64,000 nucleotides of DNA from Pseudomonas sp. KBW05 (GTDB taxonomy: Bacteria; Pseudomonadota; Gammaproteobacteria; Pseudomonadales; Pseudomonadaceae): the NCBI RefSeq assembly GCF_003852405.1, contig NZ_QAJM01000016.1, positions 161,124 to 225,123 of the forward strand. The letters run 5' to 3'. A program made the translations under genes and the position numbers. Below, piece by piece: positions 46,529 to 55,617 of the stretch. Under the pieces are notes generated by a model. The model worked only from the letters and a program-made list of their open reading frames with translations, did not search any database and had not been told where the DNA came from. The stretch's first letter is position 1; every line of letters begins with the position of its first letter.

Positions 46529-47953
46529 ATGACCCTCTACGTGAACCTCGCCGAACTGCTGGGTGCCCGCATCGAACAAGGCTTCTATCGCCCCGGCGAT
46601 CGCTTGCCTTCCGTACGGGCCTTGAGCGTGGAACACGGGGTCAGCCTGAGCACCGTGCAACAGGCCTATCGCTTGCTGGAAGACAATGGCATGGCGATGC
46701 CCAAGCCCAAGTCAGGTTACTTTGTGCCGGTCGGCCGCGAGCTACCGGCCCTGCCGGAGATCGGGCGCCCGGCCCAACGCCCGGTGGATATTTCCCAATG
46801 GGATCAGGTGCTGGAACTGATTCGCGCCGTCCCGCGCAAAGATGTCATACAGATGGGCCGGGGCATGCCGGATGTATTGTCACCGACCCTCAAGCCCCTG
46901 CTGCGCAGCCTGGCCCGCGTGAGCCGTCGCCAGGATCTGCCAGGGCTGTATTACGACAACATCATGGGCTGTATGGCGTTGCGCGAGCAGATCGCCCGAC
47001 TGTCATTGGATTCCGGTTGCCAACTGAACGCCGACGATATCGTGATCACCACCGGTTGCCATGAGGCACTGTCCGCCAGCATCCACGCCATTTGTGAGCC
47101 CGGGGATATTGTCGCGGTGGACTCTCCCAGCTTTCACGGCGCCATGCAGACCCTCAAGGGCCTGGGCATGAAAGCCCTGGAAATCCCCACCGACCCGATC
47201 ACCGGCATCAGCCTCGAAGCTCTGGAACTGGCCCTGGAACAGTGGCCGATCAAGGTCATCCAGCTGACCCCCAACTGCAACAACCCCCTGGGCTACATCA
47301 TGCCGGAGGCACGCAAGCGGGCACTGCTGACCCTGGCCCAGCGCTTTGACGTGGCGATCATCGAAGACGATGTGTATGGCGAATTGGCCTACAGCTACCC
47401 GCGCCCGCGCACGATCAAATCCTTCGACGAAGATGGCCGCGTGCTGCTGTGCAGTTCGTTCTCGAAAACCCTGGCCCCGGGCCTGCGCATTGGTTGGGTA
47501 GCACCGGGGCGTTACTTGGAACGGGTGCTGCACATGAAATACATCAGCACCGGCTCCACCGCGACCCAACCGCAGATTGCCATTGCCGAGTTTCTCAAAA
47601 GCGGTCATTTCGAACCGCATTTGCGGCGGATGCGTACCCAATATCAGCGCAATCGCGACTTGATGCTCGATTGGGTCAGCCGTTACTTCCCCGTGGGCAC
47701 ACGGGCCAGCCGCCCCCAGGGCAGCTTTATGCTGTGGATCGAGCTGCCAGACGGCTTTGACACGCTGAAACTCAACCGGGTCCTGATGGAACAAGGCGTA
47801 CAGGTGGCCGTGGGCAGTATCTTCTCGGCTTCCGGCAAGTACCGGAACTGCCTGCGCATGAACTACGCTGCCAAGCCAACCGCGCAGATTGAAGAAGCGG
47901 TGCGCAAGGTCGGCGCCGCCGCGATCAAGCTGCTGGCCGACACGGTGGACTGA
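46529..47953 (+). CDS. MocR-type GntR regulator with aminotransferase-like domain
   Basis: The 474-residue protein begins with a GntR helix-turn-helix (residues 1-70: LAELLGARIEQGFYRPGDRLPSVRALSVEHGVSLSTVQQAYRLLE) and ends in a PLP aminotransferase domain: VIEDDVYGEL and CSSFSKTLAPGLRIGW with the PLP lysine, plus TPNCNNPLGY. It resembles YjiR/PLP-GntR regulators. The ATG 46529 is picked because GGGAG lies 8 nt upstream. It is divergent from the DUF1127 gene, which it may control. It lies near, but not inside, the amine catabolism genes. Confidence 0.9.
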   Translation: MTLYVNLAELLGARIEQGFYRPGDRLPSVRALSVEHGVSLSTVQQAYRLLEDNGMAMPKPKSGYFVPVGRELPALPEIGRPAQRPVDISQWDQVLELIRAVPRKDVIQMGRGMPDVLSPTLKPLLRSLARVSRRQDLPGLYYDNIMGCMALREQIARLSLDSGCQLNADDIVITTGCHEALSASIHAICEPGDIVAVDSPSFHGAMQTLKGLGMKALEIPTDPITGISLEALELALEQWPIKVIQLTPNCNNPLGYIMPEARKRALLTLAQRFDVAIIEDDVYGELAYSYPRPRTIKSFDEDGRVLLCSSFSKTLAPGLRIGWVAPGRYLERVLHMKYISTGSTATQPQIAIAEFLKSGHFEPHLRRMRTQYQRNRDLMLDWVSRYFPVGTRASRPQGSFMLWIELPDGFDTLKLNRVLMEQGVQVAVGSIFSASGKYRNCLRMNYAAKPTAQIEEAVRKVGAAAIKLLADTVD

Positions 47954-48015
47954 CCTTTCGCGGGAAATGGCCGTCATATGCCTACAACCGCCCTGACCCG
48001 GAAGCGACTCCCTTG

Positions 48016-49575
48016 ATGATTCGACGGCTACTCCCGCTTCTCCTGCTGGGCGCCCTGGGCGGCTGCGCCACGGTGACGACACCGCGCATCCCCAGCGACG
48101 CCCTGCCCGCCGCGCAATCGTCATTCGGCCGCTCGATCCAGGCCCAGGCCGCGCCTTATCAGGGCCGCTCCGGGTTTCGCCTGCTGCCCAACAGCAGCGA
48201 AGCCTTCATGGCCCGCGCGGAATTGATCCGCAATGCCCAGACCAGCCTCGATTTGCAGTATTACATCGTCCACGACGGCATCAGCACGCGCATGCTCGTG
48301 GATGAGCTGCTCAAGGCTGCCGACCGTGGCGTACGCATTCGCATCCTGCTGGACGACACCACCAGCGACGGCCTCGACCAGATCATCGCCACCCTCGCCG
48401 CCCACCCCAAGATCGAAATTCGCCTGTTCAACCCGCTGCACCTGGGGCGCAGCACCGGCGTGACGCGGGCGATGGGGCGCCTGTTCAACTTGTCGCTGCA
48501 ACACCGGCGCATGCACAACAAGCTGTGGCTGGCCGACAACAGTGTCGCCATCGTCGGCGGGCGCAATTTGGGTGATGAGTATTTCGACGCCGAACCCAAC
48601 CTGAACTTCACCGACATCGACATGCTCAGCGTGGGCCCGGTGGCCGAACAGCTCGGGCACAGCTTCGACCAGTACTGGAACAGCGCCCTGAGCAAGCCGA
48701 TTGATGACTTTGTCTCCATCAGCCCGTCCAAAGGCGACCTGACCGCCGTGCGCGAGCGCCTGCAAGCGTCGCTGGCCGAATCACGCCAGCAGAACCACGC
48801 GCTGTACAACCGTCTGCGCACCTACCAGACCCAGCCACGCATGGACATCTGGCGGCGCGAGCTGATCTGGGCCTGGAACCAGGCGCTGTGGGATGCGCCG
48901 AGTAAAGTATTGGCCACCGCCGAGCCCGACCCTCGATTGCTGCTGACCACCCAACTGGCGCCGGAACTGGAAGGGGTCAGCCACGAGCTGATGATGATCT
49001 CAGCGTACTTTGTGCCGGGCGAACCTGGGCTGGTGTACCTGACCGGTCGCGCGGACGCGGGGGTGTCAGTGAGCCTGCTGACCAACGCCCTGGAAGCCAC
49101 CGACGTACCGGCCGTGCACGGCGGCTATGCGCCGTACCGCAAGGCGCTGCTGGAACATGGGGTAAAGCTCTATGAGTTGCGCCGCCAACCGGGTGATGGC
49201 GGCGGCAGCGGCCCACACCTGTTTCGGCGCGGCACCTACCGTGGTTCGGATTCAAGCCTGCACAGCAAGGCGATGATCTTTGATCGGGAGAAATCCTTCA
49301 TCGGCTCGTTCAATTTCGACCCGCGCTCGGTGTTGTGGAACACCGAAGTCGGTGTGCTGGTGGACAGCCCCGAGTTGGCAGAGCACGTGCGCAACCTGGC
49401 CTTGCAGGGCATGGCGCCGGCGTTGAGTTATGAGGCGAAGTTGCAGGATGGCCAGGTGGTGTGGGTGACGGAGGATGACGGCCAATTGCACACCCTGACC
49501 CGGGAGCCAGGGAGTTGGTGGCGGCGGTTCAACGCATGGTTTGCCACATCCGTCGGCCTGGAACGCATGCTCTAA
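48016..49575 (+). CDS. Phospholipase D/cardiolipin synthase-like lipoprotein (ClsC-type)
   Basis: The 519-residue protein has a lipoprotein signal (LLLLGALGGC, Cys about position 19) and two complete HKD motifs, HNKLWLAD and HSKAMIFD, each followed by the expected GG or GS-N residues (VGGRNLGDEYF, IGSFNFDPRS). Phospholipase D-fold family members of this type (YmdC/ClsC) condense phospholipids to cardiolipin or cleave phosphodiesters. The ATG at 48016 is preferred over TTG 48013. It corresponds to PA5310. Possible membrane-side orientation is periplasmic. Confidence 0.88.
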   Translation: MIRRLLPLLLLGALGGCATVTTPRIPSDALPAAQSSFGRSIQAQAAPYQGRSGFRLLPNSSEAFMARAELIRNAQTSLDLQYYIVHDGISTRMLVDELLKAADRGVRIRILLDDTTSDGLDQIIATLAAHPKIEIRLFNPLHLGRSTGVTRAMGRLFNLSLQHRRMHNKLWLADNSVAIVGGRNLGDEYFDAEPNLNFTDIDMLSVGPVAEQLGHSFDQYWNSALSKPIDDFVSISPSKGDLTAVRERLQASLAESRQQNHALYNRLRTYQTQPRMDIWRRELIWAWNQALWDAPSKVLATAEPDPRLLLTTQLAPELEGVSHELMMISAYFVPGEPGLVYLTGRADAGVSVSLLTNALEATDVPAVHGGYAPYRKALLEHGVKLYELRRQPGDGGGSGPHLFRRGTYRGSDSSLHSKAMIFDREKSFIGSFNFDPRSVLWNTEVGVLVDSPELAEHVRNLALQGMAPALSYEAKLQDGQVVWVTEDDGQLHTLTREPGSWWRRFNAWFATSVGLERML

Positions 49576-49592
49576 AAACAGGGAGGATCCAA

Positions 49593-49681
49593 TGTGGGAG
49601 CGGGCTTGCTCGCGAATGCGGAGTGTCAGTCACTGAATGTGCTTCTGAAACACCGCATTCGCGAGCAAGCCCGCTCCCACA
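49593..49681. repeat. REP pair (REPIN-like), first family
   Basis: Inverted TGTGGGAGCGGGCTTGCTCG arms flank a centre with GTCAGTCACTGAATG, closely similar to that of the composite pair at 44252-44356. It lies between the convergent phospholipase-like and MFS genes. Confidence 0.93.
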
Positions 49682-49700
49682 TTTTTGACCGCATTTCAAA

Positions 49701-50843
49701 TCAGGCTGGCTGCGTGACCCCGAACGCCCCTTGGCGCAGCAGCAACACCACCAAACCCAACGCACCCGCCGCCATCAACCACGGCAACGCATGCCCGCTG
49801 ATCCACTGGCTCCCCGCACCCGCGACCAACGGCCCGATCAGGCAACCGATGCCCCACAACTGCGCCACATGGGCATTCGCGCGCACCAGCGCATCGTCGC
49901 GGTAGCGTTCGCCGATCAGGATCAGCGACAAGGTAAACAAGCCGCCCGCACTGGCACCGAACACCACCCACACCGGCCAGATCAGCGGCGTGTGCAGCAG
50001 CAGCGGAATGGCCAGGCTCGACACCAGCAACAGCACCGCGCACGCCAGGAACAGCGAGCGTCGCGGCAGGTAGTCGGCCAGCGCGCCGATGGGCAATTGC
50101 AGCAACGCATCACCCACCACCACTGTGCTGACCATCGCCAGGGCGATCTCGGCAGTGAAGCCCTGCTGCAGGCAATATACCGGCAGCAGCGTCAGAATCA
50201 TTGCCTCGAACGCAGCGAACAGTGCCACCGCCCAGGCAATCGCCGGCAGGCTCCGGCAGAAGCGCCACAGGTCGGCGAACGTCACGCTGAACGACTCGGC
50301 AGTAGGTGCGCCGGAGCGCCCCAGCAACAGCACGGGCGCGACCACCAGCAGGCCAACGCCGACCCAGAAACCGTAATCATGGTCAGTGCCGATCACACCC
50401 AACAGCAACGGCCCGGACAGCTGGCTCAGGGCATAACTGCAGCCATACAACGCCACCAGCCGGCCACGCCACTGCTCCACCACCAGTTGGTTGATCCAGC
50501 TTTCGCCGAGGATAAACACGATGGTCAAGATCACCCCGATCATCAGCCGCAGCACCAGCCACACCGGGTAGCTGGGCAAAATCGCCAGCAAGCCGATGGA
50601 CACCGCACCGGCCCACAGGCACAGGCGCATCAGGTTGGCAGCGCCCAGCCAGGAGGCCATGCGGCTGGAAATCTTCGCGCCCAGCAGTACGCCGAAGGCC
50701 GGCATCGCGGCCATCACACCGATGGCGAAGCTGCCGTAGCCCCAGCCTTCCAAGCGCAGGGACACCAGCGGCATGCTGACACCCAACGCCAGGCCGACAC
50801 TGAGTACCGACGCCAGGACGGCGAAATAAGTCGCCCAACGCAT
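49701..50843 (-). CDS. MFS transporter (YcaD-like)
   Basis: The 380-residue protein has about 12 membrane spans and the MFS cytoplasmic-loop motif GAKISSRMASW between spans 2 and 3, with another loop motif GALADYLPRRSLF between 8 and 9. It is most like the YcaD family. Substrate is unknown. The ATG 50843 has AGGAG 7 nt upstream; the longer frame is non-conserved. It matches PA5311 between the phospholipase-like gene and pauC. A REP pair separates it from pauC. Confidence 0.88.
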   Translation of the reverse strand: MRWATYFAVLASVLSVGLALGVSMPLVSLRLEGWGYGSFAIGVMAAMPAFGVLLGAKISSRMASWLGAANLMRLCLWAGAVSIGLLAILPSYPVWLVLRLMIGVILTIVFILGESWINQLVVEQWRGRLVALYGCSYALSQLSGPLLLGVIGTDHDYGFWVGVGLLVVAPVLLLGRSGAPTAESFSVTFADLWRFCRSLPAIAWAVALFAAFEAMILTLLPVYCLQQGFTAEIALAMVSTVVVGDALLQLPIGALADYLPRRSLFLACAVLLLVSSLAIPLLLHTPLIWPVWVVFGASAGGLFTLSLILIGERYRDDALVRANAHVAQLWGIGCLIGPLVAGAGSQWISGHALPWLMAAGALGLVVLLLRQGAFGVTQPA

Positions 50844-50885
50844 TTCCACGCTCCTGTGGATAATTCTAAAGAACACCTAAAACAC

Positions 50886-50974
50886 TGTGGGAGCGGGCTT
50901 GCTCGCGAATGCGGTGGGTCAGCCAGCTCATCTGGTACTGATACACCGTATTCGCGAGCAAGCCCGCTCCCACA
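50886..50974. repeat. REP pair (REPIN-like), first family
   Basis: Inverted TGTGGGAGCGGGCTTGCTCG units flank a centre with GTCAGCCAGCTCATCTGG; the right arm has one base change (ACCGTATTC). It lies between tandem genes pauC and the MFS gene, downstream of pauC. Confidence 0.93.
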
Positions 50975-51000
50975 TTTTTACCTGCGGTGAGCCCTGAAAG

Positions 51001-52494
51001 TTACAGCTTGATCCAGGTCGATTTCAGCTCGGTGTATTTGTCGAACGCGTGCAGCGACTTATCGCGGCCATTACCCGACTGTTTGAAGCCACCAAACGGT
51101 GCGGTCATGTCGCCGCCGTCGTATTGGTTGACCCACACGCTACCGGCGCGCAGGGCCTTGGCGGTCAGGTGCGCCTTGGAAATATCCGCTGTCCACACCG
51201 CTGCGGCCAGGCCGTAGATGGTGTCGTTGGCGATGGCGATGGCCTCTTCGGCACTGTCGAAGGTGATCACCGACAGGACTGGCCCGAAGATCTCTTCCTT
51301 GGCGATCTTCATCGCGTTGGTCACACCGTCGAAAATCGTCGGCTCGACGTAGGTGCCGCCCGTCTCCTCCAGGGTGCGCTTGCCGCCCGCAACCAGTTTG
51401 GCGCCGTCAGCGTGGCCGGCTTCGATGTAGGACAGCACGGTATTCATCTGCTGGGTGTCCACCAGCGCGCCGACATTGGTGGCCGGATCCAGCGGATTGC
51501 CTGGCTTCCAGCCCTTGAGGGCTTCGATCACCAGAGGCAGGAATTTATCCTTGATGGAGCGCTCGACGAGCAGGCGCGAACCGGCGGTGCAGACTTCGCC
51601 CTGGTTGAAGGCGATAGCACCTGCGGCGGATTCGGCGGCGGCTTGCAGGTCCGGGGCGTCGGCGAACACGATGTTCGGGCTCTTGCCGCCGGCTTCCAGC
51701 CACACGCGCTTCATGTTCGATTCGCCGGAGCGGATCAACAGTTGCTTGGCGATCTTGGTCGAACCGGTGAACACCAGGGTGTCGACATCCATGTGCAGCG
51801 CCAACGCGTTGCCCACGGTGTGGCCGTAACCCGGCAGTACGTTGAATACGCCTTTTGGAATCCCCGCTTCAACGGCCAGGGCAGCGATGCGGATGGCGGT
51901 CAGTGGGGATTTTTCGGATGGCTTGAGGATCACCGAGTTACCGGTGGACAGCGCCGGGCCGAGCTTCCAGCAGGCCATCATCAATGGGAAGTTCCACGGT
52001 ACGATAGCGGCGACAACGCCGACTGGCTCGCGGGTCACTAGGCCCAGTTGGTCGTGAGGGGTGGCCGCGACTTCATCGTAGATCTTGTCGATGGCCTCGC
52101 CGCTCCAGCTCAACGCGTTGGCGGCGCCGGGCACATCGATGTTCAGGGAGTCACTGATCGGTTTGCCCATGTCCAGGGTTTCGAGCAGCGCCAGCTCTTC
52201 GGCATTGGCCTTGAGCAGCGCGGCGAAACGGATCATGGTGGCTTTGCGCTTGGCCGGCGCGAGGCGCGACCAGACACCGGAATTGAAGGTGGCGCGGGCA
52301 TTTTCCACGGCGCGCTGGGCGTCAGTGGCGTCACAGCTGGCAACAGTGGCCAGCAGGCGGCCATCGACCGGGCTGATGCATTCGAAGGTGTCGCCGGAAA
52401 CAGCGTTGGTGTACTCGCCATTGAGGTAGGCGCGGCCTTCGATCTTCAGGTCCTTGGCGCGTTGTTCCCAGTCGGCACGGGTCAGGGTGGTCAT
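51001..52494 (-). CDS. pauC: Gamma-glutamyl-gamma-aminobutyraldehyde dehydrogenase (PauC/PuuC)
   Basis: The 497-residue aldehyde dehydrogenase keeps the catalytic cysteine in GEVCTAGSRLL and the general-base glutamate in VWLEAGGKSPNIVF; the NAD-binding block TGSTKIAKQL is present, as are APWNFP-like VPWNFPLMMACWKLGPAL and the N-terminal EGRAYLNGEYT. It oxidises aminoaldehydes from polyamine breakdown. It is PA5312-like. AGGAGGA lies upstream of the ATG. The gabT2 aminotransferase found beside it in PAO1 is missing; a cupin gene lies divergently instead, with operator-like dyads between. Confidence 0.92.
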   Translation of the reverse strand: MTTLTRADWEQRAKDLKIEGRAYLNGEYTNAVSGDTFECISPVDGRLLATVASCDATDAQRAVENARATFNSGVWSRLAPAKRKATMIRFAALLKANAEELALLETLDMGKPISDSLNIDVPGAANALSWSGEAIDKIYDEVAATPHDQLGLVTREPVGVVAAIVPWNFPLMMACWKLGPALSTGNSVILKPSEKSPLTAIRIAALAVEAGIPKGVFNVLPGYGHTVGNALALHMDVDTLVFTGSTKIAKQLLIRSGESNMKRVWLEAGGKSPNIVFADAPDLQAAAESAAGAIAFNQGEVCTAGSRLLVERSIKDKFLPLVIEALKGWKPGNPLDPATNVGALVDTQQMNTVLSYIEAGHADGAKLVAGGKRTLEETGGTYVEPTIFDGVTNAMKIAKEEIFGPVLSVITFDSAEEAIAIANDTIYGLAAAVWTADISKAHLTAKALRAGSVWVNQYDGGDMTAPFGGFKQSGNGRDKSLHAFDKYTELKSTWIKL

Positions 52495-52620
52495 GCGAGT
52501 GTCCTCCTCTTATTGAATACAAGGGCCAGGCGATGTCCCCCGGCAGCCTCAAAGAATTCTTGCCCGGCCAGCCTGCTGTTCGGCTCAAGGCAGCTGCCAC
52601 CCTAAACCAGCGGCTGGGGA

Positions 52621-52682
52621 TGTTTCAATATATTTGACATAACGCCGGCAAACGCCCTTGCGATGTTCATTTTAATAAACAT
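52621..52682. promoter_or_regulatory. Two dyad elements in the pauC/cupin divergent region
   Basis: ATGTTCATT-TT-AATAAACAT (52663-52682) is a near-perfect 9-bp inverted repeat (one mismatch). Nearby, TGTTTCAATATATTTGACA (52621-52639) is a weaker TGT...ACA dyad. Both are AT-rich against the GC background and sit between pauC and the cupin start; PauR is a reasonable candidate ligand (inference). Confidence 0.5.
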
Positions 52683-52724
52683 AGACTTTGGACTCCCCAA
52701 CCGCAGGCCAGACGGGACACGCAC

Positions 52725-53087
52725 ATGAACATCCAGGACATCGTCGACTTCAGCCAAGCCAAGACCCCCGCCGACCGTTACCGCCCCGCCGCCGAGAAAA
52801 TCCTCAAGGGCGATCCCGAGCAAACGCTCTACAACCACTACAACAGCCCATGCGGCCAGATGAGCGCAGGCGTCTGGGAAGGTGAAGTCGGGCAGTGGAA
52901 GGTCAACTACACCGAGCACGAATACTGCGAGATTGTGCAGGGCGTTTCGGTACTGCGCGATGGAGACGGCAACGCCAAGACCTTGCGCAGCGGCGATCGC
53001 TTCGTGATCCCGGCCGGTTTCAGCGGCACCTGGGAAGTGCTGGAGCCGTGCCGCAAGATCTACGTGGTGTTCGAACAGAAGGCCTGA
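52725..53087 (+). CDS. Cupin domain protein (DUF861 family)
   Basis: The 120-residue protein has a single cupin of the (S)-ureidoglycine-aminohydrolase-like DUF861 type: SAGVWEGEVGQWKVNYTEHEYCEIVQGVSVL, then LRSGDRFVIPAGFSGTWEVLEPCRKIYVVF. A conserved EHEYCEI region and GF-W closing motif fit the family. No enzyme activity is certain, because DUF861 members vary. It lies divergent from pauC and may be co-regulated with it. A terminator follows. Confidence 0.85.
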   Translation: MNIQDIVDFSQAKTPADRYRPAAEKILKGDPEQTLYNHYNSPCGQMSAGVWEGEVGQWKVNYTEHEYCEIVQGVSVLRDGDGNAKTLRSGDRFVIPAGFSGTWEVLEPCRKIYVVFEQKA

Positions 53088-53103
53088 TCAACAAATCCCA
53101 GGC

Positions 53104-53140
53104 AAAAAAAAGCCCGCATCGTGAGATACGGGCTTTTTTT
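53104..53140. terminator. Bidirectional terminator between cupin gene and rpmG
   Basis: AAAAAAAGCCCG(C)ATC, loop GTGA, GAT(A)CGGGCTTTTTTT carries one internal C-A mismatch. It ends both the plus-strand cupin and minus-strand rpmB-rpmG transcripts. Confidence 0.9.
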
Positions 53141-53158
53141 CACAAGGAAGAAAATCAA

Positions 53159-53314
53159 TTACTTGATTTTGCCTTCTTTGTAGATCACGTGCTTGCGAAC
53201 GCGCGGGTCGAACATTTTCTTTTCGAGCTTGTCCGGGGTAGTACGCTTGTTCTTGTCGGTAGTGTAGAAGTGACCAGTACCGGCGCTAGAGATCATTCGA
53301 ATCAATTCACGCAT
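53159..53314 (-). CDS. rpmG: 50S ribosomal protein L33
   Basis: The 51-residue basic protein reads [20 protein letters not shown], then [20 protein letters not shown] and [11 protein letters not shown]. This is L33 of the type lacking the zinc-binding cysteine pairs. The ATG at 53314 lies behind an AGGAGC site, and the start is 11 bp after the rpmB stop; the pair rpmB-rpmG forms the usual operon. The short coding length keeps it out of many ORF scans. Confidence 0.97.
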   Translation of the reverse strand: MRELIRMISSAGTGHFYTTDKNKRTTPDKLEKKMFDPRVRKHVIYKEGKIK

Positions 53315-53325
53315 GATAGAGCTCC

Positions 53326-53559
53326 TTAGATCTTGCCAGCGCGGCGGATTTCGGCCAGCACGACAGTGATGCCACGCTTGTCGATGATGCGCATGCCTTT
53401 AGCAGATACGCGCAGACGAACAAAACGTTTCTCTTCTTCAACCCAGAAGCGGTGATGCTGCAGGTTTGGCAGGAAACGACGACGGGTTTTGTTATTTGCG
53501 TGGGAAATGTTATTCCCAGTCACCGGACCCTTACCGGTAACTTGACATACTCTCGACAT
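53326..53559 (-). CDS. rpmB: 50S ribosomal protein L28
   Basis: The 77-residue basic protein starts [21 protein letters not shown] and contains [14 protein letters not shown] and the terminal [18 protein letters not shown]. It is standard L28, with length typical of gammaproteobacteria. A long leader with two predicted hairpins precedes it, driven by a good sigma-70 promoter near 53708-53736. rpmG follows directly. Confidence 0.97.
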   Translation of the reverse strand: MSRVCQVTGKGPVTGNNISHANNKTRRRFLPNLQHHRFWVEEEKRFVRLRVSAKGMRIIDKRGITVVLAEIRRAGKI

Positions 53560-54017
53560 GCCTCAGCCCTCTAAAACCACATGCCCAACCCGGCATGGGT
53601 TGGCCGCTTAATCTCTCAGTCATTTGGCGCCAGGCGCCGCGTTTCTTTAGGGTCTTACCGGCTACACCTACAAGCGAAGGAACCGGGCCCCTAGAAAAGA
53701 GCGCTGCTTTATACCAGAAAGACCCTAGTGCAACAACAGCCCGTGTGTTTTTACCGGCGTAAATCTAGGCAAAACACACCTGAACCGTTGCCAGGAGGGG
53801 CCGCTGTCACAGCCGACCGCTCGTCGCACCGAATGATTTACAGCGCCCACGCGCACGGCAAAGTGCGCAGCGGAACGCGCTGAGGCGCCATGAAAACAGC
53901 ATTTGAAGCAAAAGCACAGGCAAAAATGGGCTAGTCATTTATCAATCAGACCTCTACGGTAGGACTTTTCCAGACTGCACTCGCAGATGGGCCTTCGATC
54001 TGCAAAGGAAACCGAAC
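53560..54017. other. rpmB leader and dppA-like upstream region; no gene seen
   Basis: The left part is the rpmB leader: a hairpin CCAACCC-GGCAT-GGGTTGG at 53585-53603 and GGCGC-CAG-GCGCC at 53626-53638, then the promoter. The right part (53740-54010) is upstream of the dppA-like gene and holds nothing I can recognise apart from an AT-rich patch at 53938-53955. Confidence 0.5.
53708..53736 (-). promoter_or_regulatory. Predicted sigma-70 promoter of rpmB-rpmG
   Basis: On the minus strand, TTGTTG (53736-53731) and TATAAA (53713-53708) are spaced by 17 bp, about 150 bp upstream of rpmB. Both hexamers are close to consensus. Confidence 0.65.
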
Positions 54018-55610
54018 ATGCGCCTCGCTGCCCTACCGCTATTGCTAGCCCCTCTCTTTATCGCCCCGCTGGCCTCTGCCGCCAGCAACCTGAGCGTCTG
54101 CACCGAGGCCAGCCCCGAAGGGTTCGATGTGGTGCAATACAACTCATTGACCACCACCAACGCCTCGGCCGACGCGCTGATGAACCGCCTGGTGGACTAC
54201 GACGCAGCGAGCGGCAAGCTGGTGCCCAGCCTCGCGGACAGCTGGGAAGTGTCGCCAGATGGCCTGACCTACACCTTCAAGCTGCACCCGGACGTGAAGT
54301 TCCACCGCACCGAGTACTTTACCCCCAGCCGCACCCTGACCGCCGAAGACGTGCGCTTCAGCTTCGAACGCATGCTCGACCCAGCCAACCCATGGCACAA
54401 GATCGCCCAGAGCGGCTTCCCCCATGCGCAGTCGCTGCAACTGCCGACGCTGGTGAAGAAGATCGACGCCCTCGACCCGCTGACCGTGCGCTTCACCCTG
54501 GATCACGCCGACTCCACGTTCCTCGCTGCCCTGAGCATGGGTTTTGCCTCAATCTATCCAGCCGAATACGCCGACAAGCTGCTCAAGGCCGGCACCCCGG
54601 AGAAACTCAACAGCCAACCGATTGGTACCGGGCCGTTCATCTTCAGCCGCTTCCAGAAAGACGCCGTGGTGCGCTACAAGGCCAACCCGGATTACTTCGC
54701 CGGCAAACCGTCTGTGGATAACTTGATCTTCGCCATCACCCCGGACGCCAACGTACGCCTGCAGAAACTGCACCGCGACGAATGCCAGATCGCCCTGTCG
54801 CCCAAGCCCCTGGACGTGGGCGAGGCCGAAAAGGACCCCGCCCTCAAGGTCGAGAAAACCCCGGCCTTCATGACGGCCTTTGTCGCCATCAACAGCCAGC
54901 ATCCGCCGCTGGACAAGCCCGAAGTGCGTCAGGCGATCAACCTGGCCTTCGACAAGGCCAGCTACCTCAAGGCCGTATTTGAAGGCACCGCGGAAGCCGC
55001 CAACGGCCCATACCCGCCCAACACCTGGGGCTATGCCAAGGATCTGCCGGGTTATCCACAGGACCTCGCCAAAGCCAAGGCCTTGCTGGAGCGTGCCGGG
55101 CTCAGGGACGGCTTCAAGACCACCATCTGGACGCGCCCTACCGGCAGCCTGCTGAACCCCAACCCCAACCTCGGCGCACAATTGTTGCAAGCCGACCTGG
55201 CCAAGGTCGGCATCCAGGCCGAGATCCGCGTGATCGAATGGGGCGAGCTGATTCGCCGCGCCAAGGCTGGTGAGCACGACCTGCTGTTCATGGGCTGGGC
55301 CGGCGACAACGGCGACCCGGATAACTTCCTGACGCCGCAGTTCTCCTGCGCGGCGGTGAAATCCGGCACCAACTTCGCCCGCTACTGCGACCCGGCCCTG
55401 GACAAGCTGATCAGCGCCGGCAAGACCACCAACGAACAAGGTGTGCGCAGCAAGCTGTACCAGCAGGCCCAGGCGCAGATCCAGCAGCAGGCGTTGTGGT
55501 TGCCGCTGGCGCACCCGACGGCGTTTGCCCTCGCACGCAAAGCCGTCGAGGGCTACCAAGTAAGCCCATTCGGCCGCCAGGATTTCTCGAAGGTCAGCGT
55601 CAAGCCTTGA
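54018..55610 (+). CDS. Periplasmic dipeptide-binding protein (DppA/OppA family)
   Basis: The 530-residue protein has a signal peptide (to ASA) and the SBP_bac_5 fold: the N-terminal CTEASPEGFDVVQYNSLTTTNASADALMNRLVDYD, the pocket segments PIGTGPFIFSRFQKDAVVRYKANPDYF and VRQAINLAFDKASYLK, and the terminal LMGWAGDNGDPDNFLTPQF. DppA-type proteins deliver peptides to ABC permeases. Here no permease genes are adjacent, so the rest of the transporter lies elsewhere. AAGGAA precedes the ATG. PAO1 has a similar single binding protein at PA5317. Confidence 0.9.
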   Translation: MRLAALPLLLAPLFIAPLASAASNLSVCTEASPEGFDVVQYNSLTTTNASADALMNRLVDYDAASGKLVPSLADSWEVSPDGLTYTFKLHPDVKFHRTEYFTPSRTLTAEDVRFSFERMLDPANPWHKIAQSGFPHAQSLQLPTLVKKIDALDPLTVRFTLDHADSTFLAALSMGFASIYPAEYADKLLKAGTPEKLNSQPIGTGPFIFSRFQKDAVVRYKANPDYFAGKPSVDNLIFAITPDANVRLQKLHRDECQIALSPKPLDVGEAEKDPALKVEKTPAFMTAFVAINSQHPPLDKPEVRQAINLAFDKASYLKAVFEGTAEAANGPYPPNTWGYAKDLPGYPQDLAKAKALLERAGLRDGFKTTIWTRPTGSLLNPNPNLGAQLLQADLAKVGIQAEIRVIEWGELIRRAKAGEHDLLFMGWAGDNGDPDNFLTPQFSCAAVKSGTNFARYCDPALDKLISAGKTTNEQGVRSKLYQQAQAQIQQQALWLPLAHPTAFALARKAVEGYQVSPFGRQDFSKVSVKP

Positions 55611-55617
55611 GCACTCG

